A DNA stretch of 64,000 bases from Vibrio proteolyticus NBRC 13287 (lineage in GTDB: Bacteria; Pseudomonadota; Gammaproteobacteria; Enterobacterales; Vibrionaceae): positions 124,001 through 188,000 of the forward strand of contig NZ_BATJ01000004.1 in assembly GCF_000467125.1 (NCBI RefSeq). The letters run 5' to 3'. This document shows, piece after piece, positions 1-11,954 of the stretch (positions are counted from its first letter, which is position 1; the number at the start of each line of letters is the position of its first letter). Under the pieces are notes generated by a model, which saw only the letters and a list, made by a program, of their open reading frames with translations, was not told where the DNA came from and did no database searches. The translations under genes were made by a program, and so were the position numbers.

Positions 1-117
1 TAGCTCAGAACGCTTTAGTTGGTGGTTTAACAACACGACGAAATTTTTGAGCTAAGTTTTTAGCTTAGAGTACAAGGGTTTGCATATACGCAGCCTAAAC
101 TAATCAGGGATTATCCG

Positions 118-2655
118 GTGAAGTTCATAAAGCGATTGTTCATTTTTATATTGATTTGCACGATTCTTGGAGTCGGTACAATTTTTGGTTTTTACCTGTA
201 CGTAAAACCAGAATTGCCAGACATCGCGACGCTCAAAGACGTCAAACTCGAGACTCCGATGCAAGTCTTCAGCGAAGACGGGAAGCTGATTTCACAGTTT
301 GGTGAAAAACGTCGAATTCCGGTCACCTACGACGAAATTCCGCAGCATCTGATCGAAGCGCTGATTGCGACCGAAGACAGCCGTTTCTATGAGCACCCGG
401 GTGTGGATCCGATTGGTATTGCCCGTGCCGCGTTCGTGGTCGCCCTGTCCGGCCATGCTAAACAAGGGGCGAGTACCATCACCCAACAATTGGCTCGTAA
501 CTTCTTCCTCACCAACGAAAAAAGCATCATGCGTAAAGTCAAAGAGATCTTTATCGCCGTGCACATTGAACAGTTGCTGAGCAAGCAGGAAATCATGGAG
601 CTGTACGTCAATAAGATTTTCCTCGGTTACCGCTCTTACGGATTCGGTGCCGCAGCGCGGGTCTACTTTGGGAAAGACCTCAAAGATCTGAGCCTGAACG
701 AAATTGCCGTTCTGGCCGGTATGCCGAAAGCGCCGTCGACCATGAACCCGCTGTATTCGATTGAGCGGGCGACCTCGCGCCGCAATGTCGTACTGATGCG
801 TATGCTGGATGAAAAATACATCACGCAACAGGAATACGATCAGGCGCATTCTGAGCCCGTTGTGGCCAGCTACCATGGCGCACAGATTCAATTGCATGCA
901 CCGTATGCCGCAGAGATGGCCCGGGCCTGGGCGATTGCACAGTACGGCGAAGACGCCTACACCTCGGGCATGAAGATCTTTACGACCATCGATTCTAAGC
1001 TGCAGGAAGCGGCCAACCGTGCCGCGATCGACAACCTGCTGGGGTACGATGAACGTCATGGTTACCGCGGCGCTGAAAAAGTGCTTTGGAAAGATGGCGA
1101 AGCAGCCTGGACGGTCAAACAGATCGACGCCGAGCTGGACAACGTACCGACGTATGGCCAACTGATCCCGGCAGTGGTGACTAACGTTGACGGTAAGAGT
1201 GCCACCGTCGAAGTCAAAAACCGCGGAGCGCAGACTCTGCAATGGGATGAGATCGACTGGGCAAGAAAGTTCATCAATGACAATCGTCAGGGCTCAGCCC
1301 CGAATAATGCCAGCGATATACTGAACGTCGGCGAACAGATCTGGGTACGCCAGGTCAGTCAGGCGGCAGAAAAAGAGGGGGATCCCGCTCGTCAGGTATG
1401 GCGTTTAAGCCAGGTACCAAGTGCTCAAACTGCATTTGTCGCCGTTAATCCGGACAACGGCGCTGTGCTGGCAATGGTGGGCGGATTTAACTACGTACAC
1501 AATAAGTTTAACCGTGTGACCATGTCAGTGCGTCAGGTGGGATCCGGTATCAAGCCGTTCATTTACTCCGCCGCGCTCGACCATGGCATGACCCTCGCGA
1601 CGCTGATCAATGATGCGCCAATCAACAAATGGGACAAGAGTCAGGGCACCGCGTGGCGTCCGAAGAACTCACCACCAACCTACGTCGGCCCTACCCGCCT
1701 TCGCGTTGGTCTGGCTCAGTCGAAAAACGTCATGGCTGTGCGTGTACTGCGCGCCGTCGGACTGGATGAAACCCGGAATTACCTGCCCCGCTTTGGCTTT
1801 GACATCAACCAGGTGCCGCACTCTGAGACCATCGCTCTGGGGGCTGGCAGCCTAACACCAATGAAACTGGCGCAGGGTTACTCAGTCTTCGCCAATGGCG
1901 GTTACTATATCGAACCTTTTGTCATCAAGCGTGCCGAAGGGCCGTTTGGTGATGAGCTGTTCAAGGCTACGCCGAAAACCATCTGTCGTCAGGACTGTCC
2001 TCAAGAGCCACAACCGACCGCAGCCAATGAGTTTGCTGAGCACGACATCACTGAGACCACCGAAAGCAGCGAGACTCCATCATATGCACCTCAGGTGATC
2101 TCCTCTCAGACGGCCTTCCTGGTACGAGAAATGATGTACAGCAACATTTGGGGTGGTGGCAGCTGGCGCGACGGCACGGGTTGGAATGGCACCGGCTGGC
2201 GGGCTCAGAAACTGGAACGTCGCGATATCGGCGGTAAAACCGGTACCACCAACGATTCCAAAGACGCCTGGTACAACGGTTACGCGCCGGGGATCGTTGC
2301 CATTGCCTGGGTCGGCTTTGACGATCACAACCGCAACCTGGGACGCACCACACCGAACCGCAACTTAGGCAAAGGACAAATTTCCGGCGCCGAAGCCGGG
2401 GCGAAAACCGCCCAGCCAGCCTGGATTGAGTTCATGCGCACCGCGCTTAACGGCGTGCCACAGCAAGACAAAGCGATCCCGGCCAATATCGTTCGGGTAC
2501 GCATTGATCGCGACAGCGGTATGCTGACCAATAAGACTGATGGCAGTTCAATGTTTGAGTATTTCGAAAACGGCACCGAGCCGAAAGAGTACATCAGCGA
2601 CAGCTTCAGCGATAGCATCTACAGCAACAGTGAAGACGACGAAGGCCTGTTCTGA
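118..2655 (+). CDS. mrcA: Penicillin-binding protein 1A, bifunctional transglycosylase/transpeptidase
   Basis: This class A penicillin-binding protein polymerises lipid II into glycan strands and cross-links the stem peptides on the periplasmic face of the inner membrane. One N-terminal membrane anchor (about residues 5-27) is followed by a GT51 domain with the motifs EDSRFYEHPGVD and GASTITQQLARNF. The transpeptidase domain carries SGIK (nucleophile Ser476), SKN (535-537) and KTGTTN (707-712). The 845-residue length is normal for the family. The start is GTG, preceded by AGGGA at a suitable distance. It stands alone and is closed by a strong terminator shared with the convergent oxyR. The first 117 bases hold only its upstream region; I see no gene there. 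Identification is secure. Confidence 0.96.
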   Translation: MKFIKRLFIFILICTILGVGTIFGFYLYVKPELPDIATLKDVKLETPMQVFSEDGKLISQFGEKRRIPVTYDEIPQHLIEALIATEDSRFYEHPGVDPIGIARAAFVVALSGHAKQGASTITQQLARNFFLTNEKSIMRKVKEIFIAVHIEQLLSKQEIMELYVNKIFLGYRSYGFGAAARVYFGKDLKDLSLNEIAVLAGMPKAPSTMNPLYSIERATSRRNVVLMRMLDEKYITQQEYDQAHSEPVVASYHGAQIQLHAPYAAEMARAWAIAQYGEDAYTSGMKIFTTIDSKLQEAANRAAIDNLLGYDERHGYRGAEKVLWKDGEAAWTVKQIDAELDNVPTYGQLIPAVVTNVDGKSATVEVKNRGAQTLQWDEIDWARKFINDNRQGSAPNNASDILNVGEQIWVRQVSQAAEKEGDPARQVWRLSQVPSAQTAFVAVNPDNGAVLAMVGGFNYVHNKFNRVTMSVRQVGSGIKPFIYSAALDHGMTLATLINDAPINKWDKSQGTAWRPKNSPPTYVGPTRLRVGLAQSKNVMAVRVLRAVGLDETRNYLPRFGFDINQVPHSETIALGAGSLTPMKLAQGYSVFANGGYYIEPFVIKRAEGPFGDELFKATPKTICRQDCPQEPQPTAANEFAEHDITETTESSETPSYAPQVISSQTAFLVREMMYSNIWGGGSWRDGTGWNGTGWRAQKLERRDIGGKTGTTNDSKDAWYNGYAPGIVAIAWVGFDDHNRNLGRTTPNRNLGKGQISGAEAGAKTAQPAWIEFMRTALNGVPQQDKAIPANIVRVRIDRDSGMLTNKTDGSSMFEYFENGTEPKEYISDSFSDSIYSNSEDDEGLF

Positions 2656-2670
2656 TCCGGGCTAAAACGC

Positions 2671-2702
2671 AAAAGGCTGAAGGGAAACCTTCAGCCTTTT
2701 TT
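2671..2702. terminator. Bidirectional intrinsic terminator between mrcA and oxyR
   Basis: A perfect GC-rich stem (AAGGCTGAAGG / CCTTCAGCCTT, GAAA loop) is flanked by A and T tracts. It can terminate mrcA rightward and oxyR leftward. Confidence 0.9.
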
Positions 2703-2722
2703 ATACCGATGACCGATTCAGT

Positions 2723-3631
2723 TCAGGCCGCTTGCGAAGCATGGTGCTCGGCCAGACGTGCTTTGATGGCTGCAGCCAGCTGTTCAAAACGCTGTCTTAA
2801 CGGCGAGCCCGGGCGATAAACCAGTACAATACTGCGAGACGGTTCCGGGTTGACCGCTTTGAGGTAACACACCCCATCTTTTTGCTTTTCGCCTGGCAGT
2901 GACAGCTCTGGCAAGAGAGTAATACCCGCGCCAGCCGCGACCATATTGCGCAGCGTTTCCAGGCTGGTGGCCTTAAAACGCTCATCGTCTTTGGCGCCGG
3001 CCGCAAAACAGAAACCGAGTGCCTGATCGCGCAGACAGTGGCCGTCCCCCAGCGCCAGTACGGTTTTACCACTCAGCTCATGCATGTCCACCTCATCCAG
3101 CTTGGCCCATTCATGATCGCACGGCACCGCAACACTCAGAGGTTCGTTATACACTTCAATCTCTTTAAACGCTGACGTCTCCGCAACTGACGCCAGCACC
3201 AGGCAATCGAGCTTGCCATCTTCCAGTTCGCGCACCAGTTGCTGGGTCTGGGCTTCATGCAGGTAAAGCTCCAGCTCAGGGAACTGGTCTTTAAGGAACG
3301 GGACAATACGCGGCAATATGTACGGCCCCACGGTGGGAATGAAGCCAATGTGCATCGGTCCGCTCATGGCGCCACTTTGACCGCTGGCCATGTCACGAAA
3401 GTTTTTGACTTCGTTCAGTACCCGCTTGGCCTGCTCCACCAGTTGCAAGCCCGACTCGGTGAACAGTACCCGGCGGCTACTGCGCTCGAGCAGCACCGTA
3501 CCTAGCTCATCTTCCAGCTTGCGAATTTGCCCGCTCAGTGTCGGCTGACTGACGAAACAGGCCTCGGCCGCTTTGCGGAAATGCTTATGTTCTGCCAAGG
3601 CAACCAAATATTCAAAATCACGAATGTTCAT
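2723..3631 (-). CDS. oxyR: LysR-family hydrogen peroxide sensor OxyR
   Basis: OxyR activates peroxide-defence genes once hydrogen peroxide oxidises its sensor cysteine. The 302-residue protein has an N-terminal LysR helix-turn-helix (about residues 4-62) and a ligand-type regulatory domain. The redox pair is visible at Cys199 and Cys208 in HCLRDQALGFC, exactly the canonical numbering. It is divergent from a peroxiredoxin-glutaredoxin gene, with an OxyR-type operator between them, so it probably controls both that gene and itself. The start is the ATG at 3631 in the canonical MNIRDFEYLV context. Confidence 0.96.
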   Translation of the reverse strand: MNIRDFEYLVALAEHKHFRKAAEACFVSQPTLSGQIRKLEDELGTVLLERSSRRVLFTESGLQLVEQAKRVLNEVKNFRDMASGQSGAMSGPMHIGFIPTVGPYILPRIVPFLKDQFPELELYLHEAQTQQLVRELEDGKLDCLVLASVAETSAFKEIEVYNEPLSVAVPCDHEWAKLDEVDMHELSGKTVLALGDGHCLRDQALGFCFAAGAKDDERFKATSLETLRNMVAAGAGITLLPELSLPGEKQKDGVCYLKAVNPEPSRSIVLVYRPGSPLRQRFEQLAAAIKARLAEHHASQAA

Positions 3632-3654
3632 CGCTGTTTTGATCTCCCCATTTA

Positions 3655-3691
3655 ATAGAAAGGAACTATCAAAACCATAGCATCAAACGAT
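3655..3691. promoter_or_regulatory. OxyR operator (four ATAG/CTAT-type quarter sites)
   Basis: ATAG-N7-CTAT at 3655-3669, then a 7-base spacer, then ATAG-N7-CGAT at 3677-3691. This reproduces the spacing of the OxyR tetramer site with one substitution in the last quarter. It lies between oxyR and the divergent hybrid peroxiredoxin gene. Confidence 0.8.
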
Positions 3692-3791
3692 TAGAGCTAT
3701 CAAAAGGTTTTTTCGATAATAACGTTATTGCATGCAGCGCACCACTTACCGCGTCGCATTGACCGAACTCTAAGAATCAGAAGGAAACCGT

Positions 3792-4520
3792 ATGTTTGCA
3801 TCGAAAGAAGGCCAGGCTGTACCACAAGTGACTTTCCCTACCCGTCAGGGCGATAGCTGGGTCAATGTCACCAGCGACGAGCTGTTTAACAACCGAACCG
3901 TGATCGTTTTCAGTCTGCCGGGTGCCTTCACGCCGACCTGCTCATCCAGCCATTTGCCACGATACAACGAGCTGTTTCCGGTGTTTAAAGAACATGGGGT
4001 CGACGCCATCTTATGTGTATCGGTGAACGATGCTTTTGTGATGAACGCATGGAAAAACGATCAGGAAGCGGACAACATTACGTTCATTCCTGACGGTAAC
4101 GGTGAGTTTACTCAGGGGATGGGCATGCTGGTGAACAAAAATGAGCTCGGATTTGGTCCGCGCTCTTGGCGCTACAGCATGCTGGTCAAAAACGGCATTG
4201 TGGCCAAAATGTTTATCGAACCGAATGAACCGGGCGACCCGTTCAAAGTGTCTGACGCAGATACTATGCTGGCTTATGTGGCGCCCGAGTACAAAGTGCA
4301 GGAGTCGATCACCGTATTCAGCAAACCAGGCTGTCCATTCTGCGTCAAGGCCAAACAAAACCTGATTGACCACGGTTTGCAATACGAAGAAGTGATCTTG
4401 GGCAAAGATGCCACAACCGTCAGCCTGCGTGCCATCTCCGGCCGCTCAACTGTACCCCAAGTCTTTATCGGCGGAAAACACATCGGTGGCAGCGAAGAGC
4501 TGGAAAGCTACCTGGGCTGA
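3792..4520 (+). CDS. Hybrid peroxiredoxin (Prx5)-glutaredoxin
   Basis: This is a single-chain peroxidase that reduces hydrogen peroxide and alkyl hydroperoxides using glutathione through its own glutaredoxin domain. The N-terminal Prx5 domain (about residues 1-165) has the peroxidatic cysteine in PGAFTPTC (Cys50). The C-terminal glutaredoxin (about 170-242) has the redox motif CPFC (181-184) and the glutathione-binding STVPQVFI segment. The 242-residue two-domain layout matches the Haemophilus hyPrx5 type. Its position opposite oxyR, behind an OxyR operator, indicates peroxide induction. A ribosome site (AGAAGGAAA) precedes the ATG. Confidence 0.93.
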   Translation: MFASKEGQAVPQVTFPTRQGDSWVNVTSDELFNNRTVIVFSLPGAFTPTCSSSHLPRYNELFPVFKEHGVDAILCVSVNDAFVMNAWKNDQEADNITFIPDGNGEFTQGMGMLVNKNELGFGPRSWRYSMLVKNGIVAKMFIEPNEPGDPFKVSDADTMLAYVAPEYKVQESITVFSKPGCPFCVKAKQNLIDHGLQYEEVILGKDATTVSLRAISGRSTVPQVFIGGKHIGGSEELESYLG

Positions 4521-4691
4521 ACCTTATTCGGCTGACGCATCGCGCACTCCTGGACACCCCCCAACGCCTCTTCACTGCTGTGGCACGAAGAGGCGTTTCT
4601 CTGTTTTGCCCGACAATACAACCCTAAAAAAAGCCAGACGATCACCTCATGACTTCGCGATATACTGTCAAGGTAGAGTGCGGAGGAAGGC

Positions 4692-4940
4692 ATGGGATGT
4701 CATGACTGCCAGGAAAACTGGTTCTGGAAGAAAATAGGCCGTTGTCAGCGCTGCATGGATCAGCTGACGGTCTTATCTGTGTTGTGCTGGATTATCTGGT
4801 GGCTGGGATTTCGTCACGATCCGGCCAGTATTGAGTCGATCAGTTTGATCATTGCCGGCTTTGCGTTTAACGGGTTGCTATTTTTGCATCTGTGGATGCG
4901 CTTTGTGATCCTGCCCTGGCGCAAACGGCAAAGAAAATAG
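4692..4940 (+). CDS. Small membrane protein, DUF3624-like
   Basis: This 82-residue protein of unknown function begins with a Cys-rich segment (two CxxC pairs, Cys3/Cys6 and Cys18/Cys21) that could bind a metal. Two hydrophobic stretches follow (about 25-41 and 49-70), then a basic tail, so it is probably a small inner-membrane protein. GGAGGAAGG directly upstream is a strong ribosome site and supports the ATG at 4692. It resembles the DUF3624 family, which I recall from Vibrio genomes. No function can be inferred from its neighbours. Confidence 0.7.
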   Translation: MGCHDCQENWFWKKIGRCQRCMDQLTVLSVLCWIIWWLGFRHDPASIESISLIIAGFAFNGLLFLHLWMRFVILPWRKRQRK

Positions 4941-4990
4941 CGCACATTACTCGCCAGTCAGCCGAATAGTCAGAGCCATCTGCCAGATAC

Positions 4991-5083
4991 AAAAAAGCCC
5001 CAAAACCAAACTGTAGTCTCGGGGCCCTCTTAGATTCTTCTAAGAAAAAGCAGTGGTACTTTAATAGACTCTGCCTTTTCTTA
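4991..5083 (-). terminator. Tandem stem-loops and terminator downstream of argH
   Basis: Reading leftward from argH there are two hairpins. The first pairs 5071-5083 with 5041-5053 (12 of 13 bases). The second pairs 5021-5025 with 4997-5001 around a 19-base loop and runs into a U6 tract (4991-4996). The last element looks like the argH terminator. The first could simply protect the 3' end or belong to a 3'-UTR small RNA. Confidence 0.6.
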
Positions 5084-5155
5084 TTGGTTCCCAAAAATTC
5101 GATCTTTTTTGATCTTTTTTCTGAGAAAACTTAAACATCGATAACAATCAATCAG

Positions 5156-7054
<1,899 letters not shown>

Positions 7055-7136
7055 TCACTGCTGTGCTACGATGGTACCTGACTCGCAATCAGGTTATTTT
7101 TTGTGTTCGTCAACGTTACGGTATGTTGAACAAAAA

Positions 7137-7175
7137 ATAAAGTAAAAATTCATTTTTAAAACATACTTATTCACA
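7137..7175 (-). promoter_or_regulatory. ArgR operator (ARG box pair) upstream of argH
   Basis: Two 18-base ARG-box-like palindromes lie at 7137-7154 and 7158-7175. The first reads AATGAATTTTTACTTTAT on the minus strand, about 15 of 18 consensus positions; the second is weaker, about 13. Their 3-base separation (21-base period) is the standard geometry for an ArgR hexamer. They lie 107-145 bases upstream of the argH start. Confidence 0.7.
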
Positions 7176-7216
7176 AGGTAAACTTATCACTACAACGAGC
7201 CTATCTCTGTAAAAAT

Positions 7217-7246
7217 AAAGCCCGCTTGCATAAACAAGCGGGCTTT
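7217..7246 (-). terminator. Intrinsic terminator of the argCBG transcript
   Basis: A perfect 12-base stem (AAAGCCCGCTTG / CAAGCGGGCTTT, 6-base loop) is followed on the minus strand by TTTATTTTT. It separates argG from argH. Confidence 0.9.
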
Positions 7247-7300
7247 GTTGTTCCACCATCAGATGAGTATTTATTTTATCGCCTGACGATACGACAACCG

Positions 7301-8521
7301 TTACTGACGCTTTTTGGCTTCATTGAGCGCCCGGATGCGGCTCGACAGCGAGTACAGGCGGATGAAGCCGCCAGCATGGCTGTGATCGTACACGTCGTCA
7401 TCACCAAAGGTGGCGAACTCTTCGGAATACAAACTGTTGTCGGAGCGCTTCTGCGTGACCGTTGCCTGACCTTTGTACAGTTTCACGACAACTTCACCGT
7501 TGACGTCCTGTGCCAGTTCTTCAGACGCGGCCAGAATAGATTTGCACAGTGGTGTGAACCAGCGACCATCATACACCAGATGCGACGCTTTCAGACCCAG
7601 CTCTTCACGAAACTCAAACGCACTTTTATCCAGCACCAGTTGCTCTACAGCGCGCAGCGCTTCCATCATGATGGCGCCTCCCGGAGTTTCGTAGCAGCCA
7701 CGGGATTTCATACCGACCAAACGGTTCTCAACGATGTCGATACGGCCGACGCCATGTTTGGCACCTTTTTCATTCAGGTATACCAGTGCGTTGTACGGCG
7801 TCATCTGTTCACCATCGACACAGACCACTTCGCCCTTAGCGACTTTCAGCGTGACATACTCTGCTTCGTTTGGCGCCTGCTCCGGATCCACGGTCCAGAC
7901 CCAACAGTCTTCGTTCGGTGCATTCCAGGTATCTTCCAGTACACCGCCTTCGGTTGAGATGTGCCAAGCGTTTGCGTCACGTGAGTAAATCTTGGTTAGT
8001 GATGCGCTGCACGGAATGTTACGCTCAGCCAGGTAATCCAGACACTCTTCACGGCTGACCAGATCCCATTCACGCCATGGAGCGATCACATGCAGATCCG
8101 GCGCCAGTGCCGCAAATGCACCTTCAAAACGTACCTGGTCATTACCTTTACCGGTACAGCCGTGACACAGTGCATCGGCCCCTACCTGACGTGCAATCTC
8201 TACCTGTGCTTTGGCGATGATCGGCCGTGCCATTGACGTGCCAAGCAGATATTTCCCTTCATAATAAGCACCGGTTTTCAGCGTCGGATAGATGTACTCA
8301 GCCACCATTTCTTCTTTCAGGTCAACCACGTAGCATTCGGACGCACCCGATGCCTTGGCTTTCTCTTCAATCCCGACCAGCTCGTCTTCACCCTGACCAA
8401 CATCAGCCACAAACGCGACCACTTCACAATCGTAATTCTCTTTCAGCCACGGGATGATCACTGAGGTATCCAGACCGCCAGAATATGCGACAACAACTTT
8501 ATTCACTTCAACTTTGCTCAT
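7301..8521 (-). CDS. argG: Argininosuccinate synthase
   Basis: This enzyme joins citrulline and aspartate, using ATP, to form argininosuccinate. The 406-residue protein carries the PP-loop ATP-binding motif AYSGGLDTS near residue 12 and the family segments [13 protein letters not shown] and [15 protein letters not shown]. An upstream extension of the open frame exists, but the ATG at 8521 is preceded by AGGAGAGAG and gives the normal N terminus [16 protein letters not shown]. It follows argB in the leftward argC-argB-argG unit and ends at a strong terminator. Confidence 0.96.
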   Translation of the reverse strand: MSKVEVNKVVVAYSGGLDTSVIIPWLKENYDCEVVAFVADVGQGEDELVGIEEKAKASGASECYVVDLKEEMVAEYIYPTLKTGAYYEGKYLLGTSMARPIIAKAQVEIARQVGADALCHGCTGKGNDQVRFEGAFAALAPDLHVIAPWREWDLVSREECLDYLAERNIPCSASLTKIYSRDANAWHISTEGGVLEDTWNAPNEDCWVWTVDPEQAPNEAEYVTLKVAKGEVVCVDGEQMTPYNALVYLNEKGAKHGVGRIDIVENRLVGMKSRGCYETPGGAIMMEALRAVEQLVLDKSAFEFREELGLKASHLVYDGRWFTPLCKSILAASEELAQDVNGEVVVKLYKGQATVTQKRSDNSLYSEEFATFGDDDVYDHSHAGGFIRLYSLSSRIRALNEAKKRQ

Positions 8522-8618
8522 TTTCTCTCTCCTAATTTCCCCAGCCTGCGCCTGGCGGTCAGTGCTCAGGAATACTTCCATTCTTTGCTCTTTCAATTGT
8601 CTGGGTGTTTTTGCGCGG

Positions 8619-9410
8619 TTACTGCGGCAAAAACTGAGTCCCAATACTTGTGCCGCCAAACAGCTGCGTCAGTTTTTCAGGGTAACGCCAGGTGGCCACT
8701 TCTATCGGCCGACCCAGGTCCGCTGCCGCCTGTAACGCCGCTTGGACTTTGACGATCATGCCGTCGGTGATGACCTGCCCCTCGATCAGCTTATTGGCCT
8801 GAACTTCATCCAGTCGCTTAATCAAATGGCCTTTGCCATCCAGCACACCGCTGACGTCCGACAGCAACACCAGCTCCGCATCCATCGCCCCCGCAACAGC
8901 GACGGCCGCCTGGTCAGCATTGACGTTCATCATCTGACCGTCCGTCGTCAGGCCAATGGAACTGATGATCGGCAGTGCACCGGTCGCAAGGATCGCTTGC
9001 AACACCGCTGAGTTGCCGGGCAACGCTTTGCCAACCGCGCCAAGCTCCGCGTCCAGCTCTTCCACCACGCACAAACCGCCATCCGCCAGACTCAGACCCA
9101 CCGCATTCAAGCCATCTTTGATCGCCTGACCTTGTAGCATCTTGTTCGCCGTGCCCGCCAAAGCGCCGGCAATCAATGGAATCTGATCGTACGGGGTCAC
9201 CCGCAAACCGTGTTTTTTCTCGGTTTTGAGCTGAAGTTTGCTCATCAGATCGTCCACCAGATAACCCCCACCGTGGACGATCACAATTCGTCGCTGAGCC
9301 TGATTCTGGTAGTCAGCAATCGCGCCAAAAACCTGGCTGAGCGTTTCAGTGCAAGACAATGCCGCACCGCCTAATTTGATCACCAATGGTGTCATGTTGT
9401 TATCCGTCAT
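8619..9410 (-). CDS. argB: Acetylglutamate kinase
   Basis: ArgB phosphorylates N-acetylglutamate with ATP, the second step of arginine synthesis. The 263-residue protein belongs to the amino-acid kinase family, with VIKLGGAAL at the N terminus, the glycine loop [10 protein letters not shown], and [12 protein letters not shown] in the substrate and nucleotide region. AAGGAAA upstream supports the ATG at 9410. It sits 19 bases after argC and about 100 bases before argG in one leftward operon, presumably repressed by ArgR from the argC promoter. Confidence 0.95.
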   Translation of the reverse strand: MTDNNMTPLVIKLGGAALSCTETLSQVFGAIADYQNQAQRRIVIVHGGGYLVDDLMSKLQLKTEKKHGLRVTPYDQIPLIAGALAGTANKMLQGQAIKDGLNAVGLSLADGGLCVVEELDAELGAVGKALPGNSAVLQAILATGALPIISSIGLTTDGQMMNVNADQAAVAVAGAMDAELVLLSDVSGVLDGKGHLIKRLDEVQANKLIEGQVITDGMIVKVQAALQAAADLGRPIEVATWRYPEKLTQLFGGTSIGTQFLPQ

Positions 9411-9429
9411 AACGTTTCCTTCAGCCTGC

Positions 9430-10440
9430 TTACAGCAGCGCAGTTAACTCAGAAAAACCGTAGTGAATGTTTAAACACTGCATCGCTTGACTCGATGCGC
9501 CTTTGAGCAAGTTATCGATCGCCGCGATGACAATGATGTGCTCGCCCTGAACCTTCCAGCTGATATCGCAGAAAGGGGTAAATTCAACGTCCTGAATCCG
9601 GGGGATGGTGGTTTTGATTCGAACCGCCGGCTTATCCTGATAGGCCTGATGAAAAGCCTGTTCGATTGCGTCTGCGGTCACACCCGGTTGCAACTTCATG
9701 GTAATCGTCGCCAGAATACCGCGCTTAAAGTTGCCCAGATGAGGCGTGAATATTACGTCGCACCCCAGATGATGGGCAATTTCCGGCTGATGACGGTGCG
9801 TAAACACGCCGTATGGCTGCAAGCTCACTTCACAGAAGCTGTTGGTCATCGAGGCTTTACGCCCGGCACCAGAGACACCACTGGTGGCGTTGATCACAGG
9901 CCATTGGCCGACATCCAGCAAACCGGCGCAAATCAAAGGCTTGATCGCTAGTTGAGAAGCGGTCGGGTAGCATCCTGCCACGGCAATCAACTGTGCCTGT
10001 TTAATAGCCTCGCCATTCCATTCCGCCAGACCATATGCCGCGTTATCCAGCCACTCGGCGTGCTGATGTGTAAAGCCATAAAAATCGGTGTAAAACGCAT
10101 CATTTTTCACCCGGAAGGCACCGGATAAATCAAACACTTGGCAACCGTGATCCAGCAGTATTGGGGCGATGTCATGGCTGACCTCATGCGCCGTTGCCAA
10201 AAACACCACATCCGCCTCTTTGGCGACCTGTGCCACGTCCACCAGAGGCTGCACCACCTGCTGCACCACACCGGAGAGTTTGCCGTGCAACTGAGAAATA
10301 CACTTTCCGGCATCCAGGCTATTTGCAGACACGTATAAACCTGCTAGCGTGAGTTGAGGGTGTTTTTCCACCATGAGGGCCAACTCGGCCCCGGTGTAAC
10401 CGCTGGCGCCAATGATTGTGGTTTTAAGCATCTCAGACAT
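9430..10440 (-). CDS. argC: N-acetyl-gamma-glutamyl-phosphate reductase
   Basis: ArgC reduces N-acetylglutamyl phosphate with NADPH to the semialdehyde. The 336-residue protein shows the nucleotide-binding motif [10 protein letters not shown] near the N terminus and the catalytic cysteine in VAGCYPTAS. It is the first gene of the leftward argCBG unit and is divergent from argE. Two in-frame ATGs (10440 and 10431) are possible starts; neither has a clear ribosome site, so the exact start is uncertain by three residues. Confidence 0.95.
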   Translation of the reverse strand: MSEMLKTTIIGASGYTGAELALMVEKHPQLTLAGLYVSANSLDAGKCISQLHGKLSGVVQQVVQPLVDVAQVAKEADVVFLATAHEVSHDIAPILLDHGCQVFDLSGAFRVKNDAFYTDFYGFTHQHAEWLDNAAYGLAEWNGEAIKQAQLIAVAGCYPTASQLAIKPLICAGLLDVGQWPVINATSGVSGAGRKASMTNSFCEVSLQPYGVFTHRHQPEIAHHLGCDVIFTPHLGNFKRGILATITMKLQPGVTADAIEQAFHQAYQDKPAVRIKTTIPRIQDVEFTPFCDISWKVQGEHIIVIAAIDNLLKGASSQAMQCLNIHYGFSELTALL

Positions 10441-10470
10441 CCCGATTTAAGGTAAAAAGCACACTTTAAA

Positions 10471-10540
10471 AGTGATTATTAATCTAAAAAAAAGAGCTTA
10501 TAGTGATTTTTTATTCACTCGATATGATTTAATATGTGTT
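10471..10540. promoter_or_regulatory. argC/argE divergent control region with ARG boxes
   Basis: The best ARG box is AGTGATTTTTTATTCACT at 10502-10519, one mismatch from the consensus. A weaker box at 10523-10540 is placed 21 bases on, the standard ArgR spacing. A third partial box lies at 10471-10488. The cluster would let ArgR control argCBG and argE together. Confidence 0.75.
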
Positions 10541-10585
10541 TTACCGATTTAATGTATTTCTGTCAACCGTAGAAGCGAAGATAAT

Positions 10586-11722
10586 ATGCAATTACCGAGT
10601 TTTATTGAGGTCTACCGTGGCCTGATTTCGACCTCTTCCATCAGTTCTACCGACCCGAGTTGGGACGAAGGCAACAGCAAAGTGATTGAAAAGCTTGCCA
10701 CCTGGTTAAAAGATCTCGGCTTTGAGGTGCAGGTGACCGAAGTGGAACCGGGTAAAATGAACCTGTTGGCGAAAAAGGGTCAGGGGGAAGGCGGATTGCT
10801 GCTGGCTGGTCACTCTGACACCGTCCCCTTCGATCAGGGGCGCTGGAACTACGATCCACACGCACTGACCGAAGACAACAACCGGTTTTACGGGCTCGGG
10901 ACAGCCGACATGAAAGGCTTTTTTGCATTTATTGTAGAGGCCGTCAAAAAGGTCGACTGGAGTAAGCAAAGCAAGCCCCTCTATATCCTCGCCACCTGCG
11001 ATGAAGAGACCACGATGCTGGGCGCACGCCACTTTACCGCCGATGCGCCAGTCAAGCCGGACTATTGCATCATCGGTGAACCCACCAGTCTGGTGCCGAT
11101 CCGGGGTCACAAAGGTCACGTTGCCAATGCGATCCGAGTCACCGGGAAATCCGGCCACTCCTCCGATCCGGCGCTGGGCGTCAACGCGATTGAGATCATG
11201 CATGAAGTGCTGTTTGCCATGATGCAACTGCGCGATCGTCTGATCAAAGAGTACCACCATCCGGGATTTGCGATTCCAAGCCCGACCCTCAATCTCGGTC
11301 ATATTCACGGCGGTGACAGCGCTAACCGTATCTGTGGTTGCTGTGAACTGCACTACGACGTGCGCCCCTTGCCGGGCATCAGCCTGGACGGCCTGAACAA
11401 TATGTTGCGTGACGCGCTGAAAGAGATTGAAACTAAATGGCCGGGCCGGATTGCTATTACACCACTGCACGAGCCTATTCCCGGCTACGAATGCGAGCAC
11501 GACCATCCGTTTATCAGCAGCATGGAAGGCATTTGCAATACCGCTTCACAAACGGTCAACTACTGTACCGAAGCCCCCTTCCTGCAGCAGTTGTGTCCGA
11601 CACTGGTCCTCGGTCCGGGCTCAATTGATCAGGCCCATCAGCCAGATGAGTTTCTCGCGTTCGAATTTATCGATCCGACGATCAATATTCTGTCGAAGGC
11701 GATGTACCAATACTGCTTCTGA
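10586..11722 (+). CDS. argE: Acetylornithine deacetylase
   Basis: ArgE removes the acetyl group from N-acetylornithine to give ornithine in the linear arginine pathway. The 378-residue M20 metallopeptidase-family protein shows the zinc ligand motifs AGHSDTVP and GTADMKG and the catalytic ATCDEET segment. Presence of argE matches the ArgH-linked acetylglutamate synthase domain, as both belong to the non-cyclic pathway. A ribosome site (GAAGCGAAGA) precedes the ATG. It is transcribed away from argC and ends at its own terminator. Confidence 0.95.
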   Translation: MQLPSFIEVYRGLISTSSISSTDPSWDEGNSKVIEKLATWLKDLGFEVQVTEVEPGKMNLLAKKGQGEGGLLLAGHSDTVPFDQGRWNYDPHALTEDNNRFYGLGTADMKGFFAFIVEAVKKVDWSKQSKPLYILATCDEETTMLGARHFTADAPVKPDYCIIGEPTSLVPIRGHKGHVANAIRVTGKSGHSSDPALGVNAIEIMHEVLFAMMQLRDRLIKEYHHPGFAIPSPTLNLGHIHGGDSANRICGCCELHYDVRPLPGISLDGLNNMLRDALKEIETKWPGRIAITPLHEPIPGYECEHDHPFISSMEGICNTASQTVNYCTEAPFLQQLCPTLVLGPGSIDQAHQPDEFLAFEFIDPTINILSKAMYQYCF

Positions 11723-11725
11723 TCG

Positions 11726-11783
11726 GCCAGACAACACGCACCTCAGATCAGTATGTGCGGTTGTCGTCTGGCAGACTTTTTTG
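11726..11783 (+). terminator. Intrinsic terminator of argE
   Basis: A long stem (GCCAGAC...AACACGCAC with GTGCGGTT...GTCTGGC) is followed by ACTTTTTTG. Confidence 0.8.
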
Positions 11784-11954
11784 TAATTAACTTTCAACAT
11801 ATTCCGACAAAATGACGAATTGAATACATCGCGACGGATACGCGTAATAATTGCAAACTTAAGCGGCTTTATTTGACTCCGAGCAATATTTTTAGCTAGA
11901 TTGGGTGTCTAATAAGGAACATTGGATGTAATTTTTTTTCAAGGCAGGAAGACA

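Noticed and set aside
292..1242. Long open frame antisense to mrcA
   Set aside because: It lies wholly inside the secure mrcA gene and reads as a low-complexity antisense shadow with no family motif or ribosome site.
4981..5083. tRNA-like or riboswitch structure near argH
   Set aside because: No acceptor, T-loop or conserved riboswitch core can be formed; the segment fits hairpins plus a terminator.
10706..11506. Open frame antisense to argE
   Set aside because: It is fully covered by argE, whose catalytic motifs are intact.
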